Shown: positions 1-5,263 of the stretch, in pieces
How positions within the stretch are numbered: position 1 is the first letter of the stretch
How the letters are laid out: the number at the start of each line of letters is the position of its first letter
The notes under the pieces: generated by a model
What the model was told of the DNA's origin: nothing
The model's input: the letters and a program-made list of their open reading frames with translations, nothing else
Database searches by the model: none
Source: Deltaproteobacteria bacterium
Lineage (GTDB): Bacteria > Desulfobacterota > G020345765
DNA: 10,193 nucleotides
Assembly: GCA_030616835.1 (NCBI GenBank)
Contig: JAUWWP010000061.1
Coordinates: forward strand, 1-10,193
Direction: 5' to 3'
Program-made: the position numbers and the translations under genes

Positions 1-7
1 TATCCCG

Positions 8-34
8 GGTTCAGAGGGTTCAGAAGGTTCAGAG
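8..34. repeat. 9-bp tandem repeat, three units
   Basis: Three consecutive 9-bp units occur here: GGTTCAGAG, GGTTCAGAA and GGTTCAGAG. A degenerate fourth unit (GATTGAGGA) follows directly. The array lies in non-coding DNA just before a larger dispersed element and has no coding potential. Such short purine-rich tandem arrays vary readily in copy number by replication slippage. No function is visible. Confidence 0.75.
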
Positions 35-41
35 GATTGAG

Positions 42-306
42 GATGAGAGAACTTCATAGAACAAAAAAGATAATTATGCATATAGTAGTGTCATAAATAC
101 AGACTAATAAAAAAATTCTAAGCACTAAGCACCAAATCCTAAATAATTTCAAATGATCAAAATCCAAAATTCAAAACCCCTGTTCCGAGCTTGCCGAAGG
201 GATTGTTTTAAACATTTAATATTTGGATTTAGAATTTGTTTAGGATTTAGGATTTGGGATTTAGAATTTATTACATAACGATATATGGAATATTATCCGC
301 AGATAT
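42..306. repeat. Dispersed ~265-bp element, copy 1
   Basis: This stretch is closely similar to 4884-5146 in the same orientation, including long identical blocks around CACTAAGCACCAAATCC and GATTTAGAATTTGTTTAGG. It has internal inverted symmetry: the 13 bases at 132-144 (CCAAATCCTAAAT) are the exact reverse complement of 245-257. The region between the arms holds a GC-richer core, CCGAGCTTGCCGAAGGG (185-201), whose complement recurs as a fragment near 1446-1466. No ORF of note lies inside and no transposase is present. It is most likely a non-autonomous MITE-like or REP-like palindromic element. Similarity between the copies runs up to about position 306, a few bases before the gspK start, so the element supplies the whole visible upstream region of gspK. 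Confidence 0.85.
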
Positions 307-311
307 TTAAG

Positions 312-1340
312 ATGCTTTATATAAAGAATCAAAAGGGAATCGCGCTGCTCATTGTCCTTATGGTTATTTCCATCCTGGCGGCAATTATTGTTGAGTTCAG
401 CTACTCAGCCCGGGTGAGCTTGAATATCGTAGGCAATCAGAAGGATGAGCTTAAGGCTTACTATATCGCCCGGGCCGGGATCGAGGCATCAAAGGTCCTT
501 CTGGATTATGATAAAAATAAAAATGCGGACTATATCGTAAGCGGAGAAGATGCGGATCCGGAGGTGGAAACCTGGTCCCAGGTAAGGGCACTTGCCTCTA
601 CCGAATTCGGTGGGATACCCATAGGTGACGGGATATTAGTGGGAGGGATTACCGATGAGAGCAGTAAGATAAATATTAACCGATTGGTTTATAATAAAGA
701 AGGGAAAGCTTTAGATGAAAACAGTGCGGCTAGAAAAACTGCTAAAAAAAGGGTAATAAAACTCCTCGATAGTGTCTTAGGTGATGAAATTGATGCAGAG
801 CCTGAGGATATAGCCGATAATATTAGAGACTGGATTGATCCTGACGACGATGACGGAGATGCTGAAGATGATTATTATCAGGGACTAACCCCTCCCTATG
901 AGTCCAAGGATGCCCCGATCAACTCTATCAGTGAGCTCAAAATGGTCAGGGGTATCAATGATACTATCTACGAAGCAATTGAGAAATACTTTACCCCTTA
1001 CGGCGAGGATAAGGTCAATATCAATACCGCATCCCTGGAGGTTATCCAGGCAATAAATGATACATTGGGAGAGAAGAATAAATTGAAAGACAATGTCCTT
1101 GAGAATCTGAAGCTGAGTCCATCCGATCCGGAAAGGCAGTATTACACTAAACCTTTCCATTCCGCATTTGGTGTCTCCAGCAACTATTTCTCCATTAAAT
1201 GCATCGGGATCGTTAATCTGGGCAAAAAGACCGAATATTCCAAGACCATCAGGGCGATCGTTAAGAGAGAGGGACCAGCTAAGAAAAACCCCTCGGAAGA
1301 TATCCCCCCGATCGAAGTGCTCTACTGGAGGGTAGAGTAA
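312..1340 (+). CDS. gspK: Type II secretion system minor pseudopilin GspK
   Basis: GspK-family protein, the large minor pseudopilin that caps the pseudopilus tip in the inner membrane/periplasm of type II secretion systems. A short basic leader MLYIKNQKG is followed by a prepilin-peptidase-type junction (Gly9/Ile10) and a hydrophobic helix (ALLIVLMVISILAAIIVEF). Position +5 of the mature protein is Ile rather than the usual Glu, as is typical of GspK. Family motifs follow: DESSKININRL (about 115-125), DWID plus an acidic stretch and GDAEDDYY (173-189, the calcium-site/alpha-domain region), SELKMVRGI (about 207-215) and VNINTASLEVI (235-245). At 342 aa the length is normal. An in-frame ATG at 285 would add MEYYPQIFK, but those codons lie in sequence shared with the second repeat copy at 5129-5147, so I prefer 312. 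Neither start has a good ribosome binding site. The usual neighbours gspG-J and gspL are not visible here. Confidence 0.9.
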   Translation: MLYIKNQKGIALLIVLMVISILAAIIVEFSYSARVSLNIVGNQKDELKAYYIARAGIEASKVLLDYDKNKNADYIVSGEDADPEVETWSQVRALASTEFGGIPIGDGILVGGITDESSKININRLVYNKEGKALDENSAARKTAKKRVIKLLDSVLGDEIDAEPEDIADNIRDWIDPDDDDGDAEDDYYQGLTPPYESKDAPINSISELKMVRGINDTIYEAIEKYFTPYGEDKVNINTASLEVIQAINDTLGEKNKLKDNVLENLKLSPSDPERQYYTKPFHSAFGVSSNYFSIKCIGIVNLGKKTEYSKTIRAIVKREGPAKKNPSEDIPPIEVLYWRVE

Positions 1341-1390
1341 TGGCAATGACCAATTATTTTACTGAACTTCCCCGAAAAATCAGTCGCTGA
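1340..1390 (+). pseudogene. 16-codon ORF overlapping the gspK stop; probable stump of a downstream operon gene
   Basis: An ATG at 1340 overlaps the gspK stop codon (TAATG), the geometry of a translationally coupled operon gene. It opens MAMTNYFTELPRKISR and ends at TGA 1388-1390, after which the DNA becomes AT-rich and repeat-like. In many type II secretion clusters gspK is followed by gspL or a PilM-like ATPase-fold gene. The short reading frame may be the surviving 5' end of such a gene, removed by a deletion or an element insertion. The peptide is too short to assign by similarity. It could equally be a chance overlap, so the pseudogene reading is inference. Confidence 0.35.
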
Positions 1391-1445
1391 ATTAAAATTC
1401 CTATTTAATTTCAATTAGTTAGATGAAATGGCAAGTGGAAAGGCC

Positions 1446-1466
1446 TATCCTTCGCAAGCTCAGGAC
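1446..1466 (-). repeat. Fragment of the dispersed element core
   Basis: The segment reading CCTTCGCAAGCTCAGGACA is nearly the reverse complement of the CCGAGCTTGCCGAAGGG core found at 185-201 and again in the second element copy near 5031-5047. It differs by a few substitutions or single-base gaps. It probably represents a decayed or partial member of the same repeat population. Confidence 0.6.
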
Positions 1467-1569
1467 AAGTTTTTTAAAAAATGGGGAAACTTTCGCCTGT
1501 TTTTTTCCGGAATTTCCTCAAAAATCCTTCAAGTAGGGACAATTCATGAATTGGCCCTACATTGGATAG

Positions 1570-1589
1570 CCGGGGCTTTCAAGCCCCGG
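1570..1589. repeat. Perfect 9-bp-stem hairpin
   Basis: CCGGGGCTT and AAGCCCCGG face each other across a two-base centre, giving a perfect 9+2+9 inverted repeat. It is very GC-rich in an AT-rich spacer. No T-run follows, so it does not look like an intrinsic terminator. It resembles the short dispersed palindromes common in repeat-rich bacterial genomes. Confidence 0.7.
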
Positions 1590-1685
1590 TATTTAGTCCG
1601 CCTCAGGTGGCTTGTAGGGATGGACCCCAGTGTCCACCCCCTATTAGGGCTGATAGAGACATTGGCCCCTATATTATTTTTATTT

Positions 1686-1702
1686 GTCCGCCTTAGGAGG
1701 AC
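1686..1702. repeat. Degenerate TCCGCC/GGCGGA-type palindrome
   Basis: GTCCGCC, a TTA loop and GGAGGAC form a 7-bp stem with one mismatch. It belongs with the similar palindromes at 1598-1610, 1765-1781 and 5230-5248, which share a TCCGCC arm and a three-base loop. Confidence 0.55.
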
Positions 1703-1764
1703 CAAATCCCAATAAACAATAAAATAATCTAAATTCTACTATCAATAATCTACAATCTAATTCT

Positions 1765-1790
1765 ATCCGCCTCCGGCGGATTATTTTTCT
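1765..1790 (+). terminator. Possible terminator built from a small palindromic repeat
   Basis: A perfect 7-bp stem (ATCCGCC / GGCGGAT, loop TCC) at 1765-1781 is followed by the T-rich tract TATTTTTCT. It could end transcripts entering from gspK. The stem is also a member of the dispersed TCCGCC palindrome family, so the terminator role is secondary or coincidental. The T-run is interrupted, which lowers confidence. Confidence 0.45.
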
Positions 1791-1904
1791 AATTATTTCA
1801 GATAGTTATATCATTGGGAGAGGAAAAGCTCAGGAACCTCCTTTAAAATTATCCTAATCAGTGGCTATGATTTCCATAAAAATTCAATAATATTCGATTT
1901 TTGC

Positions 1905-1934
1905 TTGACAAGCATATTTTAACTATGTTAGAAA
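1905..1934 (+). promoter_or_regulatory. Candidate sigma-70 promoter for the structured leader
   Basis: A perfect -35 hexamer TTGACA lies at 1905-1910. Eighteen bases later, TAGAAA at 1929-1934 is a four-of-six match to the -10 consensus. Transcription would start near 1941 and run into the hairpin-rich leader before the OmpA-like gene. The strong -35 and the location just upstream of two terminators support it; the weak -10 is the main doubt. Confidence 0.5.
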
Positions 1935-2033
1935 AGCTTGGATTGCCTTATTTATTGAGAATTTCGGCGGGCTTGGCCTTTTAGCTTTTCGAGGGGAGTA
2001 AAGGTGCAGCACTTTGTGCTCAGGGAATTGCCT

Positions 2034-2060
2034 CTCCCTTTAGAATATAGGGAGTTTTTT
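2034..2060 (+). terminator. Intrinsic terminator A in the leader
   Basis: CTCCCT (2034-2039) pairs with AGGGAG (2049-2054). The stem extends inward by two pairs past a T-T mismatch, with a GAA loop. Six T residues (2055-2060) follow directly. Its 5' arm is shared with the alternative upstream stem at 1991-1998. Confidence 0.7.
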
Positions 2061-2084
2061 ACCCAATTTCAGGGACTAATTAGT

Positions 2085-2125
2085 AGACGCTTTTCTTAGC
2101 TTGTCTAAGTAAAGCGTCTTTTTTT
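2085..2125 (+). terminator. Strong intrinsic terminator B, upstream of the OmpA-like gene
   Basis: AGACGCTTT..CTTAG (2085-2099) pairs with CTAAG..AAAGCGTCT (2105-2119). This gives a 15-position stem with one T-T mismatch and a CTTGT loop, followed by six T residues (2120-2125). It is the clearest terminator in the window. It sits 73 bp before the start codon at 2198, so either it ends a small RNA or it must be regulated for read-through into that gene. Confidence 0.85.
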
Positions 2126-2159
2126 GAAAAGGGTATATTTATTGTCGTGAGGGTTTTAA

Positions 2160-2201
2160 ATGAAGTTTAAGGCTGACGATAACTTTGGGAGATTAAAATG
2201 A
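2160..2201 (+). CDS. Possible 13-residue leader peptide, ATGA-coupled to the OmpA-like gene
   Basis: ATG at 2160 is preceded by a good Shine-Dalgarno sequence, TGAGGG (2148-2153), at six bases. The frame encodes MKFKADDNFGRLK and stops at TGA 2199-2201, overlapping the ATG at 2198 as ATGA. This geometry suggests translational coupling or a regulatory leader peptide. The downstream gene also has its own GGGAG site, so the small ORF may be fortuitous. The peptide has no run of a single amino acid that would point to classical attenuation. Confidence 0.35.
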   Translation: MKFKADDNFGRLK

Positions 2202-4801
2202 AGAAAATCCTTATCTTTAGCATGGTAGCGATTCTTCTGGTAGCTTTCTCTGGGCTGAACTATGCTGTTGCTTCAGGTGGAATTATGGTAGCTCAGGAAG
2301 AAGTAGAGGAAAAGGCAAAGGAGGAGGCGGAGAAGAAGGCGAAGGAGGAGGAAGCGAAGAAGGCTAAAGAAGAGAAGGCGAGGAAGAAGGCCGAGGAGAA
2401 GGCCCGGAAGGAAGCGGAGAAGAAGGCGAAGGAAGAAGAGAAGGTAAAGAAGGTAACCGAGAAGGAAGTGGAGAAGAAGGCGAAGAAGGAAGAGAAGGCG
2501 AGGAAGAAGGCGGAAGAGAAGGCCCGGAAGGAAGCGGAGAAGAAGGCGAAAGAGGAGGAGAAGGCGAAGAAGAAGGCCGAGAAGGCAAGGAAGAAGGCTG
2601 AGGAGAAAGCCAGGAAGGAAGCGGAGAAGAAAGCCAGGGAAAAGGTGCCACCCGTTAAGAAGGCAGTTCGCCCCTATGCTGCGGCAATAGGGGGCAGGAC
2701 CGGGCTCATCCGTACCCTTTCGGCTAAGACCCTGAATCAGGGTATTTACAACCTCAATACCCACCTTGAGTATTTTTATTCAAAAAGACGTCTCAGTTAT
2801 GTAGAGCCTGATGACTTTCCCAAACCTGAAGACTTTCCCGATTATGAAGGCATTATTGAGATTACTCCTACTAAGAAAAGCCAGCGGCTCGAGGGATCAG
2901 TGGGAATAAGCTACGGGGCTTACCAGTGGAAGAGATACCCACTGAGTCTGGAGATCTCCTTGGGAATTATTGGCTACGCCCATTCGCTTACTGATGTAGA
3001 GGGAAGAAAGTCCTTGGTTCAGTCGCTGGGTGACCTGGAGCTGGGGGCAAAGCTGGGCTACGGGCTGGATGAGGGTATCGGGATAGGATTTGACACCACC
3101 CTTCAACTGTTAAGTAAGTCAGGAGATTTGTGGTACAGAGGAGAAGCGACCAGCGCTGGGTTTAGGTTACTATCCACCTTTGAGCTGGCTGAAATCAAGA
3201 ACTTTCCTTTCGAGAACTTTCCTTTGACTATCCATCTTAACCTTGGCTGCCACCTCGATAATTCGAAGAATCTGCGGCCCACGGCTCTTTATTACATACC
3301 CGAGGCTGAGTACGCTCAGGGAATCATTCGCGATAGCCAGTTCCTGTTTAACTTCGGCGCCGAGTATCCCCTCACCGAAATTAAGCGGATTAAGCGTGCA
3401 TTGAAAGTTGAGCAGCTTGATTTCATTCTCGAATATTCGTTTGAAGACATCTTTGGTCGCAGTTTTACTGAAAGCCCTCAACAAATTACTTTAGGCCCCC
3501 GGGTTTTTCCTTTAAAGAATAAGAACCTGGCCGTTGATCTTGCGGTTGATATCGGGCTTCCTAAGAAGGTGAGTGCTGAAGGAGGTAAGATATGCTCGGA
3601 GCCGGCGTGGAGGATAATCTCCGGACTGAGCTACAGTTTCCCTGCTGCACCAGAGGTTGCCCGGCCGACTACCGGAATGATTGCCGGGAAGGTATTGGAT
3701 GCTAAAACCGGCAAGCCGATTAAGGAGGCAATAATCTCCTTCCCGGGAACTGCCTTGAGCAATATTTTGACCGATGACAAAGGCAGATATACCTCGTGTG
3801 AGATTGAAGCGGGTGTTATTGAAGTAATAGCTTCCCGGGATGGATACCTGTCCCAGACAAAGAAGGTGATGGTTGAAGCAGCAAAGACCGTTACCCAGGA
3901 TTTTAAGCTGAAAAAGCTTATTAAGGTTGGAATCCTGAAAGGAAAGGTAACCGACACCAGGATCAGGCCCCTGGCCGCGGTTATCTCCTTTGACAAACCG
4001 ATTGCCTCCGCGGCCACCGATCCCAAAACCGGGGAGTATACAATCAAGCTTCCTCCGGGAAAATATAAGGTTACTGCAACGGTTGAGGGATATAAGCCGC
4101 AGACCAAGCCGGCAATAATTAAGGATAAGAAGGTAACTCGGGTTAACTTCGTCTTGGAGGCTATTGCCCGGATCGGGGAGCTGGAAGGAAAGGTAACTAA
4201 TGAAAAGGGGAAGCCCCTTGCTGCCCGGGTAAAGGTTGATGTGAAAGGCATACCTCCGATGGCTACTGATCCAAAAACCGGTATTTATCGCGGAAAGCTT
4301 CCGGCGGGTGCCTATCAGGTGACTGCCGAGGCCAAGGGTTACTCTTCCCAGACCAAGCCGGCAGCTATCAGGGATAAAGAAAAAACGATCCTGAATTTTG
4401 TCCTTAAATTAAGGGTAGCTCCTCCGGTCAAGAAGCCACTGGCAGTTCTTCGGGCAAAGAAGATTGAGATTCTCAAGAAGATTCATTTCGAGACCGGAAA
4501 GGCCGTGCTCCTTCCTCAGTCTTACCCAATCCTGGATGATGTGGCCAAGATACTCATCGAGCATTCCCGGATTAAGATTCTGGTTGAAGGCCATACTGAC
4601 AGTGTGGGCACCGATGCCTATAACCTGAAGCTCTCGCAGAATCGGGCAAATAGTGTGATGAAGTATCTCCTGAATAAGGGGATTCCTGGTGCCCGATTGA
4701 AGGCAGCGGGTTTTGGGGAGTCTACCCCGATAGCGGATAATTCCACTGCCTCCGGAAGGGCAAAGAACCGAAGGGTGGAGTTCACCATCATCAGCAGATA
4801 A
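2198..4801 (+). CDS. Modular OmpA-family outer-membrane protein with coiled coil and carboxypeptidase-regulatory-like domains
   Basis: An 867-aa envelope protein. Residues 1-26 form a signal peptide (MKKILIFSMVAILLVAFSGL..). Residues 34-150 are an almost pure Lys/Glu/Ala coiled coil. Residues 160-482 look like a beta-barrel, with alternating hydrophobic/polar strands and a last strand IISGLSYSF ending in Phe. Residues 493-571, 578-653 and 660-738 are three carboxypeptidase-regulatory-like beta-sandwich repeats (GKV..., DPKTG.Y, GYxxQTKP). Residues 755-867 are an OmpA C-terminal domain with EGHTDSVGTDAYNLKLSQ, R816 and GRAKNRRVEF, the family residues that bind diaminopimelate of peptidoglycan. 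The protein probably spans or contacts the outer membrane and tethers it to the cell wall, with the coiled coil as a spacer. Translation starts at 2198 with GGGAG six bases upstream. No terminator is visible after the stop. The exact barrel type is uncertain; the OmpA domain is certain. Confidence 0.9.
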   Translation: MKKILIFSMVAILLVAFSGLNYAVASGGIMVAQEEVEEKAKEEAEKKAKEEEAKKAKEEKARKKAEEKARKEAEKKAKEEEKVKKVTEKEVEKKAKKEEKARKKAEEKARKEAEKKAKEEEKAKKKAEKARKKAEEKARKEAEKKAREKVPPVKKAVRPYAAAIGGRTGLIRTLSAKTLNQGIYNLNTHLEYFYSKRRLSYVEPDDFPKPEDFPDYEGIIEITPTKKSQRLEGSVGISYGAYQWKRYPLSLEISLGIIGYAHSLTDVEGRKSLVQSLGDLELGAKLGYGLDEGIGIGFDTTLQLLSKSGDLWYRGEATSAGFRLLSTFELAEIKNFPFENFPLTIHLNLGCHLDNSKNLRPTALYYIPEAEYAQGIIRDSQFLFNFGAEYPLTEIKRIKRALKVEQLDFILEYSFEDIFGRSFTESPQQITLGPRVFPLKNKNLAVDLAVDIGLPKKVSAEGGKICSEPAWRIISGLSYSFPAAPEVARPTTGMIAGKVLDAKTGKPIKEAIISFPGTALSNILTDDKGRYTSCEIEAGVIEVIASRDGYLSQTKKVMVEAAKTVTQDFKLKKLIKVGILKGKVTDTRIRPLAAVISFDKPIASAATDPKTGEYTIKLPPGKYKVTATVEGYKPQTKPAIIKDKKVTRVNFVLEAIARIGELEGKVTNEKGKPLAARVKVDVKGIPPMATDPKTGIYRGKLPAGAYQVTAEAKGYSSQTKPAAIRDKEKTILNFVLKLRVAPPVKKPLAVLRAKKIEILKKIHFETGKAVLLPQSYPILDDVAKILIEHSRIKILVEGHTDSVGTDAYNLKLSQNRANSVMKYLLNKGIPGARLKAAGFGESTPIADNSTASGRAKNRRVEFTIISR
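2375..2641 (+). repeat. Internal DNA repeats encoding the Lys/Glu coiled coil
   Basis: A 20-residue unit beginning KARKKAEEKARKEAEKKA occurs at residues 60-79, 100-119 and 129-148, corresponding to DNA starting at 2375, 2495 and 2582. The copies are nearly identical in DNA as well as protein, with offsets of 120 and 87 bp. This suggests recent in-frame duplication or slippage rather than independent codon choice. Related shorter AAG/GAG-rich units fill the gaps between them. Confidence 0.8.
3929..4411 (+). repeat. Tandem duplicated carboxypeptidase-regulatory-like domains
   Basis: Two adjacent domains (residues 578-653 and 660-738) share the order LxGKVT, RP/KPLAA, ATDPKTG.Y, KLPxGxYxVTAxxxGYxxQTKPA, xKDK/RDK and NFVL. 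They are clearly products of an internal duplication. The domain before them (493-571) is the same fold but more diverged (GKVLDAKTGKPIKEA, DDKGRYTS). Confidence 0.8.
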
Positions 4802-4883
4802 GCCGGTTCACGGCAAACGCAAGGTAATTTGGGTTGTTTCTCAGTTCAACTTAGTTCCTTCTCCCCTTGGGAGATAAGGTTAA

Positions 4884-5146
4884 GATGAGGGGTAACTATA
4901 TAGAACAACAAAAGTAATTGTGCATAGATGGGAGAGTTATAAATAAAGACAGATGAATAAATTCTAAGCACTAAGCACCAAATCCTAAATAATTTCTAAT
5001 GACCAAAATCCAAAATTCAAAACCCCTGATCCGAGCTTGCCGAAGGGATTTTTTTGAACATTTGATATTTGGATTTAGAATTTGTTTAGGATTTAGGATT
5101 TAGGATTTTATCAGTATCAGTATAATGTATGAAATATTATCCGCAA
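4884..5146. repeat. Dispersed ~265-bp element, copy 2
   Basis: Direct-orientation copy of the element at 42-306. The central blocks are almost unchanged; differences are concentrated at the ends and around the tandem GGATTTAGGATTTAGG tract. It lies between the OmpA-like gene and the Ig-repeat gene. The similarity extends into an ATG-AAA-TAT-TAT-CCG-CAA-ATT-TAG mini-frame (5129-5152) that matches the first codons upstream of gspK, showing where the shared segment ends. Confidence 0.85.
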
Positions 5147-5202
5147 ATTTAGTAACTTAATTTATATCGTTATGTATTAATTAAGACTATTGCTTGATAC
5201 TC

Positions 5203-5218
5203 CGCAGTTCGCTGCGGC
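5203..5218. repeat. Short perfect hairpin with TTCG loop
   Basis: CCGCAG and CTGCGG flank a TTCG loop, giving a compact 6-bp hairpin with a stable tetraloop. It is upstream of a -10-like TATAAT and not followed by a T-run, so a terminator role is unlikely. It may be another small dispersed palindrome. Confidence 0.55.
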
Positions 5219-5226
5219 GAGGTTTA

Positions 5227-5232
5227 TATAAT
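5227..5232 (+). promoter_or_regulatory. Perfect -10 box upstream of the Ig-repeat gene
   Basis: TATAAT at 5227-5232 is a perfect -10 hexamer, placing a start near 5239 and giving a leader of about 25 nt before the ATG at 5264. No matching -35 lies at 16-18 bp; the nearest candidate, TTGATA at 5194-5199, is 27 bp away. Another TATAAT occurs at 5121-5126, also without a clear -35. The call rests on the -10 alone. Confidence 0.35.
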
Positions 5233-5248
5233 CCGCCTTGGGCGGATT
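5230..5248. repeat. TCCGCC/GGCGGA palindrome in the leader of the Ig-repeat gene
   Basis: AATCCGCC and GGCGGATT form a perfect 8-bp stem around TTG. It overlaps the -10 box by three bases and ends 15 bases before the start codon at 5264. In RNA the hairpin would sit just upstream of the weak ribosome binding region. It belongs to the same family as 1765-1781. Confidence 0.65.
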
Positions 5249-5263
5249 AACGAGAAATAAAAG

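Larger units (their letters stand above)
1391..1904. other. Non-coding spacer of repeat fragments and palindromes
   Basis: About 510 bp without a convincing gene. The 95-codon ORF at 1428-1715 has no recognisable domain or ribosome binding site, and its sequence is a run of repeat pieces. At 1446-1466 there is a fragment complementary to the core of the dispersed element. It is followed by a perfect hairpin at 1570-1589, a degenerate palindrome at 1598-1610, a GGATGGAC...GTCCACCC inverted pair at about 1618-1641, and further small palindromes at 1686-1702 and 1765-1781. The part between about 1720 and 1900 is AT-rich, with nothing else recognised. Confidence 0.7.
1941..2125 (+). ncRNA. Structured leader or small RNA with switchable hairpins
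   Basis: This is a roughly 185-nt transcribed-looking region between the promoter and the second terminator. GAGGGGAG (1991-1998) can pair with CTCCCTTT (2034-2041) in 8 pairs, two of them G-U. The enclosed segment contains a small hairpin AGCAC-TTT-GTGCT (2008-2020). The same 2034-2041 bases form the 5' arm of the terminator at 2034-2054, so the two folds exclude each other. That is the logic of an attenuator or riboswitch acting on the gene at 2198. Alternatively the region could be a free-standing small RNA ended by the terminators. The GGGGAGTA string recalls the 5' arm of the yybP-ykoY manganese motif, but the rest of that motif is absent and I do not assign the class. Confidence 0.45.

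Noticed and set aside
42..306. CRISPR array or insertion sequence
   Set aside because: There are no regularly spaced direct repeats with unique spacers, and no transposase frame lies within or beside either copy.
885..1346. 153-codon antisense ORF opposite gspK
   Set aside because: The + strand frame carries multiple GspK motifs across the same interval. The antisense frame has no recognisable family and no ribosome site.
1428..1715. 95-codon + strand ORF in the spacer after gspK
   Set aside because: It has no Shine-Dalgarno sequence and no recognisable domain. Its sequence is explained by a fragment of the dispersed element, a perfect GC hairpin and small palindromes.
1991..2041. yybP-ykoY manganese riboswitch
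   Set aside because: Only the GGGGAGTA-like 5' arm is present. The second conserved loop (ACATACT-type) and the expected size of the aptamer are missing.
2273..2764. Long antisense ORFs rich in Leu, Pro and Ser opposite the coiled coil (also 2364-2651)
   Set aside because: They are the complement of repetitive AAG/GAG codons. The low-complexity Leu-Arg or Pro-Ser translation is what that composition gives by default, and no start signal is present.
3631..4251. 206-codon antisense ORF inside the OmpA-like gene
   Set aside because: It lies wholly opposite the carboxypeptidase-regulatory-like domains, whose reading frame on the + strand is well supported by motifs. No domain is recognisable on the minus strand.
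4854..4880. Terminator after the OmpA-like gene (TCTCCC-CTT-GGGAGA)
   Set aside because: The stem is only 6 bp and is followed by TAAGG rather than a T-run.
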